NCBI RefSeq assembly: GCF_008364795.1
Contig: NZ_VTTM01000016.1
Coordinates: 62,001-126,000 of the forward strand
Length of the DNA stretch: 64,000 nucleotides
DNA from: Azospirillum oryzae
Lineage (GTDB): Bacteria > Pseudomonadota > Alphaproteobacteria > Azospirillales > Azospirillaceae
Direction of reading: 5' to 3'
The position numbers and the translations under genes are program-made. The notes under the pieces are model-generated. The model was not told where the DNA came from and did no database searches. It saw only the letters and a list, made by a program, of their open reading frames with translations. Numbering within the stretch: position 1 is the first letter of the stretch; each line of letters begins with the position of its first letter. Below, piece by piece: positions 37,977 to 46,760 of the stretch.

Positions 37977-40070
37977 GTGAGCGCACAGAAGAAGCAGGCG
38001 GATTCCGAAATCCGCCAAGCCATCGACCGGGAAAATCCGTCCACGGTCGCCGCTTTCGAAGGGTTCGACGGGCGGGCGGTCTTCGCCATCGCCGTCGCCT
38101 TTTCCGCCTTCCAGATCTGGACCGCCGCGTTCAATCCCGTGTCCACCATGGTGGTGCGGGCGGTCCATGTCGGATTCCTGCTGCTGATGACCTTCACCCT
38201 GTTCGGCTTTCGCCAGACGGCGGAACGCAGGCGGGTTCCCTGGTACGACTGGCTGCTGGGCCTGACCGCCTTCGGCGTCGGCCTCTACCATTATGTGTTC
38301 GAGGTCGACCTGATCCAGCGGGCGGGGGACCCCAACACCACCGACCTGATCGTCGGCACCATCGCGGTGGCGCTGGTGTTCGAAGCGGCGCGGCGCATCA
38401 TGGGGTTGGCGTTGCCGATCATGTGCGGCGTCTTCATTCCTTACGCCCTGTTCGGTCGGCATCTTCCCTTCGGGCTTGCCCACCGCGGCTATGACATCGA
38501 TCAGGTGATCGACAACCTGTATCTGTCGACCGAAGGGATTTACGGCACGCCGACCTTCGTGTCGGCCAGCTACATCTTCCTGTTCATCCTGTTCGGCGCC
38601 TTCCTGGAGCGCGCCGGCATGATCAAGCTGTTCAACGACGTGTCGCTCGGCCTCGTCGGTCATGCCAAGGGTGGGCCGGCGAAGGTGGCGGTGATCTCCT
38701 CCGGCCTGATGGGCACCATCAACGGGTCGGGCGTCGCCAATGTGCTGACCACCGGGCAGTTCACCATTCCGCTGATGATGCGGTTCGGCTATCGCCCGGC
38801 CTTCGCCGGCGCGGTGGAGGCCACTGCCAGCATGGGCGGGCAGCTGATGCCGCCGGTGATGGGGGCCGCGGCCTTCATCATGGCGGAAACCATCGGCGTG
38901 CCTTACAGCGAGGTGGCTATAGCCGCGGCGATTCCCGCGATCCTCTATTTCGGCAGCGCCTTCTGGATGGTCCATCTGGAGGCGGGCATGCGCAACTTCG
39001 TCGGCCTGCCGAAGGACCAGTGCCCGAGCGCGCTTCGTGCCGTGGTGGAGGGCTGGTACCTGATCATGCCGTTGGCGGCACTGGTCTATCTGCTGTTTTC
39101 GGGTTTCACCCCCCTGTTTGCCGGCGTGATCGGCATTGCGGCCACGGCGGCGTTGATCCTGGGCACGGCCATCGTCGGCAAAATCGGTCCGATGGCCCTG
39201 CGGGTGGCCTTCTGGGTAGCGGTCGGGCTGGTGGCGGCCGGCCTGTGGAAGCTTGGTTTTCGGACCGAGCATCTGGCATTCACCATGGTCGTGCTGCTCA
39301 TCATCCCGTGCCTGATGTTCAAGGGCGGCAGGGAGACGCTCACGCTGGTGGTGAACAGCATTGCCGATGGCGCCAAGAACGCCGTCGGGGTCGGCGTCGC
39401 CTGTGCGCTCGTCGGTGTGCTGATCGGCATGATGACGCTGACCGGCCTCGCCTCCAGCTTCGCCTCCACCATCGTCGACTGGTCGGGCGGCAACTTGCTG
39501 GCGGCGCTGGTGCTGACCATGATCGCCTGCATCGTTCTGGGAACCGGCCTGCCGACCACCGCCAACTACATCATCACCGCGTCGATCGCCGCGCCGGCTC
39601 TGCTCACCATGGGCGTGCCGCTGATGGTCAGCCACATGTTCGTCTTTTATTTCGGCATCATGGCCGACCTGACCCCGCCGGTGGCCCTGGCGGCCCTGGC
39701 GGCCTCGTCGATCTGCAAGGCCGATCACATGAAGATCGGCTGGATCGCGACGCGGGTGGCGATGGCGGGCTATGTCGTTCCCTTCATGGCGGTCTACGAC
39801 CCGGCTCTGGTTCTGCAGACCGGGGACTGGCTGGCGGTGGCCTATGTGTTCGTCAAGGCCTGCCTCGCCATCGCCCTGTGGGGAGCCGCAACCATCGGCT
39901 TTTTCTGGACATCGCTGCCGCTGGTCGCCCGGGCCTATGCCGCTTTGACAGCCTTCCTGTTCGTGGTGGCCTTGCCGCTGACGGACGAGGCCGCCTTCGT
40001 CATGACCGGCATGTTCCTGCTGTGGCAGCACCGGCGCCGCAGCATGCCGACCGCAGCCGCCGTCTCGTAG
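37977..40070 (+). CDS. TRAP transporter permease, fused 4TM/12TM subunits
   Basis: Inner-membrane protein of 697 aa in which the small DctQ-like and large DctM-like TRAP subunits are fused, as is usual for TAXI systems. The N-terminal ~170 residues hold the small-subunit helices; the large part contains GTINGSGVANVLTTGQFTIPLMMRFGYRPAFAGAVEATASMGGQLMPPVMGAAAF, a strong family signature. It starts with GTG at 37977 preceded by GGAG. It is energised by an ion gradient and is preceded by its binding protein and followed by a DUF1850 gene. Confidence 0.9.
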   Translation: MSAQKKQADSEIRQAIDRENPSTVAAFEGFDGRAVFAIAVAFSAFQIWTAAFNPVSTMVVRAVHVGFLLLMTFTLFGFRQTAERRRVPWYDWLLGLTAFGVGLYHYVFEVDLIQRAGDPNTTDLIVGTIAVALVFEAARRIMGLALPIMCGVFIPYALFGRHLPFGLAHRGYDIDQVIDNLYLSTEGIYGTPTFVSASYIFLFILFGAFLERAGMIKLFNDVSLGLVGHAKGGPAKVAVISSGLMGTINGSGVANVLTTGQFTIPLMMRFGYRPAFAGAVEATASMGGQLMPPVMGAAAFIMAETIGVPYSEVAIAAAIPAILYFGSAFWMVHLEAGMRNFVGLPKDQCPSALRAVVEGWYLIMPLAALVYLLFSGFTPLFAGVIGIAATAALILGTAIVGKIGPMALRVAFWVAVGLVAAGLWKLGFRTEHLAFTMVVLLIIPCLMFKGGRETLTLVVNSIADGAKNAVGVGVACALVGVLIGMMTLTGLASSFASTIVDWSGGNLLAALVLTMIACIVLGTGLPTTANYIITASIAAPALLTMGVPLMVSHMFVFYFGIMADLTPPVALAALAASSICKADHMKIGWIATRVAMAGYVVPFMAVYDPALVLQTGDWLAVAYVFVKACLAIALWGAATIGFFWTSLPLVARAYAALTAFLFVVALPLTDEAAFVMTGMFLLWQHRRRSMPTAAAVS

Positions 40071-40073
40071 TCC

Positions 40074-40451
40074 GTGGCCGGTCTCTGCCTGTTCACCCTC
40101 GGCGGCGCGCTGCTGGCGTCGCTGCCGGGGACTCAGTTCACCCTGTCCTGGACCCACTCCATCGAGAAGACGGAGTGGCAGGAGAGCTGGACGGTCGAAG
40201 CCGGCCGGCTGCGCCCGACCGAGGCCCGCATCCGCGGCACCGGCGCCGGGATGGAGCCCGGCCCCGACGCCCGGCTGACCGCCGACGGCTGGATGGCGTG
40301 GGCGCCCGATCTGCCGCCGCAGGACGGCGTCACGCTGGCGGCGTCGGGCTTTACCGGGGAGCACCGGCTGTGCGCCGGGGCGGACTGCCGGCCGCTGTCG
40401 GGCTGGACCGGGGTGAAGGATCAACCGGTGGCGATGCGGGCCTGCCCATAG
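40074..40451 (+). CDS. DUF1850 domain protein
   Basis: A 125-aa protein with a short N-terminal hydrophobic segment (GLCLFTLGGALLASLPG) and the DUF1850 core FTLSWTHSIEKTEWQESWTVEAGRLRPTEARIRGTGAGMEPG. Such genes regularly follow TAXI-TRAP permease genes; the role is unknown and may concern assembly or gating. It starts with GTG 3 bp after the permease stop. Confidence 0.85.
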   Translation: MAGLCLFTLGGALLASLPGTQFTLSWTHSIEKTEWQESWTVEAGRLRPTEARIRGTGAGMEPGPDARLTADGWMAWAPDLPPQDGVTLAASGFTGEHRLCAGADCRPLSGWTGVKDQPVAMRACP

Positions 40452-40566
40452 GCCGTGCCCGCCCCCCGCCTACGAAAGTTCGTGCGGCCGGAGCCCCTTC
40501 CGGCTTGGCTTACGCTGCCTCAATCCGCATACTCCCGTTCCTTTCGTCAGCCTACCATCCGGACCG

Positions 40567-42057
40567 ATGATCAATTCCCCCACGCACCAACGCCGTTCAT
40601 CCCTCCTTCCGGCCGTCCTCGGCGCGGCGCTCGCCGTCGGCGGCGTGCTGCTGGGCACACATGGGGTTCAAGCGGCGGAGGTGGCGGCGGAGGTTGCCCA
40701 TGGCGGCGTGCCGCATCTGGACGGACGGCTGCTGAGTGCCGCCTGGGTGGTGCCCTTCGCCGGGATCCTGCTGTCGATCGCGCTGTTCCCGCTGCTGGCG
40801 CCGATGGTCTGGCACCATCATTTCGGCAAGATCTCGGCCATCTGGGCGCTGGCCTTCCTGGTGCCCTTCGCCGCGACCTTCGGGGTCGACCTCGCGACCT
40901 ACGAGCTGCTGCACACGGTCTTGCTGGAATACATCCCCTTCATCGTGCTGCTGACCGCGCTGTTCACGGTGGCGGGCGGGGTGCGGCTGACCGGATCGCT
41001 GGTGGGAACGCCGGCGGCCAACACGGTCGGGCTGGCACTGGGAACGGTGCTGGCGAGCCTGATGGGTACCACCGGCGCCTCCATGCTGCTGATCCGCCCG
41101 CTGCTGCGCGCCAACGAACACCGGCGCCACAAGGTCCACACCGTCGTCTTCTTCATCTTCCTGGTGTCGAATGTCGGCGGATCGCTGACCCCGCTGGGCG
41201 ACCCGCCGCTGTTCCTCGGCTTCCTGAAGGGCGTCGATTTCTTCTGGCCGACGGTCCATCTGATCGGGCCGATGGCCTTTCTGTCGGGCCTGCTTCTGGT
41301 GATCTATTTCGTGCTGGACCTCGTCCTGCACACCCGCGACCCCGGCAAGCACCCGCTGATCGAGGGCGTTCACGAACGCGAGCCGATCCGCATAGAGGGC
41401 AGCGTCAACCTGCTGCTGCTGGTCGCCATCATCGGTGCGGTGCTGCTGAGCGGCGTCTGGCATCCCGGCGTGGGCGTCACGCTGTACCATGTGACGGTGT
41501 CGCTGGAGACCATCGTATCCAACCTGCTGCTGCTGGGCATCACAGGCCTGTCGCTGACCCTGACCAGCAAGCAGAGCCGCCGCCTGAACGGTTTCAGCTG
41601 GGGCCCGATCCTGGAGGTGGCAAAGCTGTTCGCCGCCATCTTCCTGACCATCATCCCGGCCATCGCCATCCTGAAGGCCGGCACCGACGGCGCGCTGGGC
41701 GCCATCATCTCCGCGGTGAACGAGGGTGGGAAGCCCAACCCCGCCGCCTATTTCTGGGCGACCGGCATCCTGTCCAGCTTCCTCGACAACGCCCCCACCT
41801 ACCTGATCTTCTTCAACACCGCCGGCGGCGATGCCAAGATGCTGATGAGCGACCTGTCGCTGACGCTGACCGCCATTTCCGCCGGCGCGGTGTTCATGGG
41901 TGCCAACAGCTATATCGGCAACGCCCCCAACTTCATGGTCAAGGCGATCGCGGAGGAGCGGGGCGTCGCCATGCCCAGCTTCTTCGGCTATATGGCCTGG
42001 TCCTGCGGAATCCTGGTGCCGCTGCTGGGCCTGACCACGCTGGTCTTCTTCCTGTGA
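40567..42057 (+). CDS. NhaD-like sodium:proton antiporter
   Basis: Membrane protein of 496 aa with about 12-13 helices of the ion-transporter superfamily. Typical segments are GTTGASMLLIRPLLRANEHRRHKVHTVVFFIFLVSNVGGSLTPLGDPPLFLGFLKGVDFFW and SSFLDNAPTYLIFFN, both hallmarks of NhaD/UPF-type antiporters. The N terminus (HGVQAAEVAAEVAHGG) looks like a cleaved signal or a long periplasmic start. It is preceded by 115 bp from the DUF1850 gene. It probably exports Na+ or Li+ in exchange for protons. Confidence 0.85.
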   Translation: MINSPTHQRRSSLLPAVLGAALAVGGVLLGTHGVQAAEVAAEVAHGGVPHLDGRLLSAAWVVPFAGILLSIALFPLLAPMVWHHHFGKISAIWALAFLVPFAATFGVDLATYELLHTVLLEYIPFIVLLTALFTVAGGVRLTGSLVGTPAANTVGLALGTVLASLMGTTGASMLLIRPLLRANEHRRHKVHTVVFFIFLVSNVGGSLTPLGDPPLFLGFLKGVDFFWPTVHLIGPMAFLSGLLLVIYFVLDLVLHTRDPGKHPLIEGVHEREPIRIEGSVNLLLLVAIIGAVLLSGVWHPGVGVTLYHVTVSLETIVSNLLLLGITGLSLTLTSKQSRRLNGFSWGPILEVAKLFAAIFLTIIPAIAILKAGTDGALGAIISAVNEGGKPNPAAYFWATGILSSFLDNAPTYLIFFNTAGGDAKMLMSDLSLTLTAISAGAVFMGANSYIGNAPNFMVKAIAEERGVAMPSFFGYMAWSCGILVPLLGLTTLVFFL

Positions 42058-42304
42058 CGGTCCCAATTCTGTAACAGCCCGCAACGAAACCAATCGTCAC
42101 CTTCTACCGTTAACCCGCGATGGGGCCGCCTTTCCGTCCGCAATCGGACGGGTGCGCGCGGCGTAACGGCTGGAGGGTGAAGTGGTTTCGAAGGGTCTCG
42201 GCTGGAACACGGGTGCGGGCTTCAAGGCGGGGCAGCCGATGGCTGCGCGCAGGCAAATTCCATCGGGGCAGGTACCATCGGTCTGAGCGGCCGGAGCCTG
42301 CGCC

Positions 42305-43459
42305 ATGAGAACGCAGACCAACCCCGGCCACCTCCATTCCCTGACCCCGTTGCGCGGCATCGCGGCCTTGTGGGTGGTGCTGTACCATTACAGTTTCCAG
42401 TATTTCCCCAACCTGCATCCCGACAGCTACACGCATCTGGTGCAGAAGGGCTATCTGGCCGTCGACCTGTTCTTCATGCTCAGCGGCTTCGTGCTGACGC
42501 ATGTCTATCACGACACCTTCAGCCGGTCGGTCGGCGACAAATACTGGAGCTTCCTCAGGGCGCGCGTCGCCCGGCTTTACCCGCTGCATCTCGCGGTCCT
42601 GCTGCTGTTCGTGGCGACGGCGCTGGCCGTCCGCACGGTGGAATATGCCGCCACCGGCAGCTTCCCGGCGATCCCGCTGAAAGGGGCGGAATCGGTCGGC
42701 GCGCTGGTCGCCAACCTGTTCATGCTCCAGGGCCTGTATGCCAGCATGCTGAGCTGGAATTACCCGGCCTGGTCGATCAGCCTGGAGTTCATGGCCTATC
42801 TGGTCTTCCCCTTCGCGCTGCCCTTGGTCTGGCGGGCCGGCGGGCGGACGCAGGCGCTGATGGCGGCCGGTGCGCTGGCGACGCTCTGCCTGCTGGCCTG
42901 GGCGACGCAGGACAATCTGAACCAGTGGGACGGGCCGCAGACCCTGCTGCGCTGCCTGCCGGAGTTCCTGCTGGGCACGCTGCTCTACAGCGCCTTCCGC
43001 AGCGGGCTTGCCGCTTCGCTGCTGTCCAGCGACCTGACGATGGCCGGCGTCGTTCTGGCGATCCTGCTGCTTCTGCACGCCGGCGGTCCGGACCTGCTGG
43101 CGGTGCCGCTGTTCGCCCTGCTGATCCTGGCGGCGGTCGCCAATCGGGGCCGGGCCGCGGCTGCCTTGAATGTCCGGCCATTGGTGTGGTTGGGCGACGT
43201 GTCCTATTCGCTCTACCTGATCCACGGCTTCGTCGAATATGCCACCACAAGGGTGCTGGGGCTGGGGCTCGGCATCTACGACCGCAAGGCGCTGCCGGGC
43301 GGTTGGTCGATGGCGCTGCTGGTGGCGATGGTGACGGCCTGCCTGCTGATGGCCGGCCCGGCCTATCGCCGGATCGAGGTGGGCGGCCGGCGCCTTCTAC
43401 GGGAGGGGCCGAGCGTCGGCCGGCTGACGCTGGCAGCGGCGGGGCGGCGGGCGGATTGA
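42305..43459 (+). CDS. Membrane acyltransferase (acyltransferase 3 family)
   Basis: Integral membrane acyltransferase of 384 aa (OafA/YrhL type). The N terminus SLTPLRGIAALWVVLYHYSFQYF contains the family R and the catalytic His region, followed by GYLAVDLFFMLSGFVLTHVY and FLRARVARLYPLHL. About ten helices are present. Such enzymes acetylate surface polysaccharides or other envelope molecules; no polysaccharide cluster is adjacent, so the target is unknown. The 247-bp gap upstream holds no feature I can support. Confidence 0.87.
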   Translation: MRTQTNPGHLHSLTPLRGIAALWVVLYHYSFQYFPNLHPDSYTHLVQKGYLAVDLFFMLSGFVLTHVYHDTFSRSVGDKYWSFLRARVARLYPLHLAVLLLFVATALAVRTVEYAATGSFPAIPLKGAESVGALVANLFMLQGLYASMLSWNYPAWSISLEFMAYLVFPFALPLVWRAGGRTQALMAAGALATLCLLAWATQDNLNQWDGPQTLLRCLPEFLLGTLLYSAFRSGLAASLLSSDLTMAGVVLAILLLLHAGGPDLLAVPLFALLILAAVANRGRAAAALNVRPLVWLGDVSYSLYLIHGFVEYATTRVLGLGLGIYDRKALPGGWSMALLVAMVTACLLMAGPAYRRIEVGGRRLLREGPSVGRLTLAAAGRRAD

Positions 43460-43473
43460 CACGGAACTTTGCC

Positions 43474-43567
43474 AAAAAAATGCGCCCGGGGCAGATGCCG
43501 CCGGGCGCGAAGGTACAGTACGAAAGAGGATCATCAGCAATGATGATGCAATCGGGAGATCGATTGT
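43474..43567 (-). ncRNA. Candidate FNR/NnrR-activated small RNA with three hairpins
   Basis: On the minus strand, 41.5 bp beyond the centre of the FNR-type box at 43602-43615, transcription would start at A43567. The RNA then folds as hairpin 1 (43549-43566, CAATCG/CGATTG with loop AUCUCC), hairpin 2 (43530-43547, perfect 7-bp stem with loop UUGC), a single-stranded CCUCUUU-containing linker, and hairpin 3 (43482-43508, GCGCCCGG/CCGGGCGC) followed by seven U (43474-43480). Hairpin 3 is a classical Rho-independent terminator and could also end RND transcription. The C/U-rich loop and linker are complementary to Shine-Dalgarno sequences, as is common in bacterial regulatory RNAs. The -10 region (AGGGTA) is weak. 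This is a prediction, not a known RNA. Confidence 0.55.
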
Positions 43568-43601
43568 GGCGCTACCCTGTCACGGCTCGTGCGTGCGCCC
43601 C

Positions 43602-43615
43602 TTGACCGTGGTCAA
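43602..43615 (-). promoter_or_regulatory. FNR/NnrR-type box far from the nor-nir genes
   Basis: TTGAC-CGTG-GTCAA is a perfect 14-bp palindrome of the same form as the boxes upstream of norE/norC and nirK. It lies in the 178-bp gap between the ends of two convergent genes (acyltransferase and RND pump), where no protein-gene promoter is expected. Its spacing to the hairpin cluster at 43474-43567 is that of a class-II activator site. Confidence 0.65.
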
Positions 43616-43637
43616 GCTTGAGCGAAAGAGTAGGGCA

Positions 43638-46600
43638 TCAATCCCCCAGCGCCGGCCTCGGCAGCGCGCCGTTCATCCCGTCGTCCTCCACCTCCTCCGT
43701 CTCCGGCCGGGGGACGCGGAACCATGCCGCGTAGAGCGCCGGCAGGAAGAAGATCGTCAGCACGGTGGCGCCGGCCAGACCGCCCATGATGGCGACCGCC
43801 ATCGGACCCCAGAAGACGCTCTGGGTCAGCGGGATCATGGCCAGGATGGCGGCGGCGGCGGTGAGCGCGATCGGGCGGGCACGGCGGACCGTCGCCTCGA
43901 CGATGCTGTCCCAGCGTGACCGGCCGCTGCGGATGTCCTGTTCGATCTGATCGACCAGGATGACCGAGTTGCGCATGATGATGCCGGCCAGCGCGATGAC
44001 GCCCAGCATGGCGACGAAGCCGAAGGGCAGGTTGAACAGCAGAAGTGAGGCGGTGACGCCGATCAGACCCAGCGGCGCCGTCAGCAGCACCATGAACACG
44101 CGCGAGAAGCTCTGCAACTGCAGCATCAGCGTGGTGACCATGATCAGCAGCATCACCGGCATCATGGCGTTGATCGAATCCTGGCCCTTGGCGCTCTCCT
44201 CGATGGCGCCGCCCATGGTGATGGCGTAGCCGTCGGGAAGGGTGGTGCGCAGCGCGTTCAACTGGGCGTTCAGCTGGGTGCTGACAACCGGAGCCTGCAG
44301 GCCGCCGGTGACGTCGCCCTTGACCGTCATCGTCGTCTCACGCGCCCGGCGCCACAGCACAGGCTCCTCAAGCTCGTAGCGGACGCTGGCGACCTGGCTG
44401 AGCGGTACGGTGGTGCCGCGGCTGGTGCGGATGTTCAGCTCGCCCAAGCGCGACAGATCCATCCGCTCTTCCGGCGTGGTGCGCAGCAGGACGCCGATTA
44501 GCTCCGTGCCCTCGCGGTACTGGGTGACGGACATGCCGTTCAGCAGCAGTTGCAGGGCGTTGGACAGGTCCTGCTTCGACACGCCCAGCGCGCGCGCCTT
44601 GGCGGTGTCCACCTCCAGCCGGACGCGCTTCGACAGCTCGTCCCAATCCAGATGGACGTTGGCGGTGTTGGGATGGCCGCGCATGGTGTCGCGCACCTGA
44701 TAGGCGATCTTACGGATGGTCGCCGGGTCCTCGCCGGTGACGCGGAACTGCACCGGATAGCCGACCGGCGGCCCGTTCTCCAGCCGGCTGATGCGGACGC
44801 GGGCGGCGGGGTAGTCGGCCTCCAGCGTCGGCTCCAGCCGCTGCATGAAATGTTCGCGCTCCTCCAACCCCTTGGTCATCACCATGAACTGGGCGAAGTT
44901 GGCGGTCTCCAACTGCTGGTCGAGCGGCAGGTAGAAGCGCGGCGAGCCGCCGCCGGTGTAGGCGACCCAGTAATCCACGTCCGGGTCCTTGGCCAGCACC
45001 GCCTCCATCCGCTTCACCTCGGCGGCGGTCGCCTCGAAGGAGGAACCTTCGGCGAGACGGATGTCGATCAGCAGTTCCGGCCGGCTGGCCGACGGGAAGA
45101 ACTGCTGCTGGACATGGCTGAAGCCGATCAGCGCGGTGACGAAGGCAGCCACCGTCACGCCGATGGTGATCCAGCGCGCCCGCACGCACGCCTCGATCAT
45201 GCCGCGCAGGATGCGGTAGGCGCGGGTGTCGTAGATGTCCAGTTCATGCCCGTCCGGCACCACATGCTTGGGCTTGGGCAGCAGCAGCCAGCCGAGATAG
45301 GGGGTGAAGATCACCGCCACCACCCAGGACAGCAGCAGCGACAGCGCCACCACCCAGAAGATCGAGTTGGTGTATTCGCCGGCGGCCGACGCCGCGAATC
45401 CGACGGGCACGAAGCCGGCGGCGGTGACGACGGTGCCGCTCAGCATCGGGAAGGCGGTCGAGGTGTAGGCGAAGGCGCCGGCCTTCAGCCGGTCCCACCC
45501 CTGTTCCATTTTCACCACCATCATCTCCACCGCGATGATGGCGTCGTCGACCAGCAGGCCGAGCGCGATGATGAGGGCACCCAGCGAGATGCGCTGCAGA
45601 TCGATGTGCAGAAGCTGCATCGCCACCAGCGTCATCGCCAGCACCAGCGGCACCGCCAGCGCCACGACGATGCCGGTGCGCCAGCCCAGGCTGACGAGGC
45701 TGACCAGGATGACGATGCCCAGCGCTTCGGCCAGCGATTCCATGAACTCGCCGACCGAATGCTCCACCACCTTCGGCTGGTCGGCGACCTGCGCCACCTC
45801 CAGCCCCGCCGGCAGTTCGGCGCGGATCTTCTCCATCGCGGATTCCAGCTGTTCGCCCAGCTTCAGGACGTTGCCGCCCTTTGCCATCACCACGCCGATG
45901 CCGATGGCGTCGCGACCGTTGTAGCGCAGGGTGTAGCGCCGCGGCTCGACATAGCCGCGCTTGACCTCCGCCACGTCGCCGATGGTCAGCAGCCGGCCGC
46001 CGCTTTCCACCGGGATCGCGCGCACCGCGGCGGCGGTGTCGAGCCCGAGGTCGAGGCGGACATAGACCCGCTGCGATCCGGTATCGACGTCGCCCGACGC
46101 GGCGATGGCGTTCTCGCGCTGCAGGGCCTGGATCACCGATTCCACCGGCAAGCCGAAGCTGGCGAGCCGCTGGCTGGAGATCTCGACATAGACGCGCTCC
46201 TCCTGCGGGGCGATCAGGTCGATCTTCTCGACGCCCGGCAGCTTCAACAGGCGGGCGCGCGCCTGCTCGGCCACCTTCTTCAGCTGGGCCGGGGTGAAGT
46301 CATCGCCCATGAAGGCATAGATGGCGGAATAGACGTCGCCGAACTCGTCGTTGAAGAAGGGGCCGACCACCCCGTCGGGCAGGGTGTAGCGGATGTCGCC
46401 GATCTTCTTGCGCACCTGATACCACAGGTCCGGCACCATCTTCGGCGGGGTGTAGTCCTTCAGCTGGACGAAGACCACCGACTCGCCGGGCTTGGAATAG
46501 CTGCGGGCGACGTCGTAATAGGGCACCTCCTCCAACTTCTTCTCGATGCGGTCGGTGACGAACTGTTCGACCTCGCGCGCGGTGGCGCCCGGCCATTGGG

Positions 46601-46760
46601 TGCGGACCACCATCACCTTGAAGGTGAAGGACGGGTCTTCCGCCCGGCCCAAGGTTTTGTAGGCGAGAGCACCGGCCAGCACGCTGGCGAGCATCATGAA
46701 CAGCACCAGCGTGCGGTGAGCCAGCGCCCAGGCCGATAGGTTCATCCGGGAGTGGTTCAT
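43638..46760 (-). CDS. RND efflux transporter, inner-membrane subunit
   Basis: Proton-driven efflux pump of 1040 aa (HAE1/MexF-like or metal/drug type). It begins with TM1 HRTLVLFMMLASVLAGALAY, has the conserved aspartates of helix 4 in GLLVDDAIIAVEMM, the second-half repeat FGFVAMLGVIALAGIIMRNSVILVDQIEQD, and FFLPALYAAWFRV at the end. The porter domain runs between. It overlaps the membrane-fusion-protein gene by 4 bp, so the two subunits are produced together. No outer-membrane factor gene is in the window; TolC-like protein must come from elsewhere. The divergent TetR gene probably represses the pair. Confidence 0.92.
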   Translation of the reverse strand: MNHSRMNLSAWALAHRTLVLFMMLASVLAGALAYKTLGRAEDPSFTFKVMVVRTQWPGATAREVEQFVTDRIEKKLEEVPYYDVARSYSKPGESVVFVQLKDYTPPKMVPDLWYQVRKKIGDIRYTLPDGVVGPFFNDEFGDVYSAIYAFMGDDFTPAQLKKVAEQARARLLKLPGVEKIDLIAPQEERVYVEISSQRLASFGLPVESVIQALQRENAIAASGDVDTGSQRVYVRLDLGLDTAAAVRAIPVESGGRLLTIGDVAEVKRGYVEPRRYTLRYNGRDAIGIGVVMAKGGNVLKLGEQLESAMEKIRAELPAGLEVAQVADQPKVVEHSVGEFMESLAEALGIVILVSLVSLGWRTGIVVALAVPLVLAMTLVAMQLLHIDLQRISLGALIIALGLLVDDAIIAVEMMVVKMEQGWDRLKAGAFAYTSTAFPMLSGTVVTAAGFVPVGFAASAAGEYTNSIFWVVALSLLLSWVVAVIFTPYLGWLLLPKPKHVVPDGHELDIYDTRAYRILRGMIEACVRARWITIGVTVAAFVTALIGFSHVQQQFFPSASRPELLIDIRLAEGSSFEATAAEVKRMEAVLAKDPDVDYWVAYTGGGSPRFYLPLDQQLETANFAQFMVMTKGLEEREHFMQRLEPTLEADYPAARVRISRLENGPPVGYPVQFRVTGEDPATIRKIAYQVRDTMRGHPNTANVHLDWDELSKRVRLEVDTAKARALGVSKQDLSNALQLLLNGMSVTQYREGTELIGVLLRTTPEERMDLSRLGELNIRTSRGTTVPLSQVASVRYELEEPVLWRRARETTMTVKGDVTGGLQAPVVSTQLNAQLNALRTTLPDGYAITMGGAIEESAKGQDSINAMMPVMLLIMVTTLMLQLQSFSRVFMVLLTAPLGLIGVTASLLLFNLPFGFVAMLGVIALAGIIMRNSVILVDQIEQDIRSGRSRWDSIVEATVRRARPIALTAAAAILAMIPLTQSVFWGPMAVAIMGGLAGATVLTIFFLPALYAAWFRVPRPETEEVEDDGMNGALPRPALGD

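Noticed and set aside
37905..40424. 839-codon open frame on the minus strand
   Set aside because: Complement of the TRAP permease gene, with no family motif and an extreme His/Arg/Gln bias.
43474..43508. Terminator of the acyltransferase gene
   Set aside because: The T tract is on the minus-strand side of the hairpin; read on the plus strand the stem is preceded and not followed by the A/T run.
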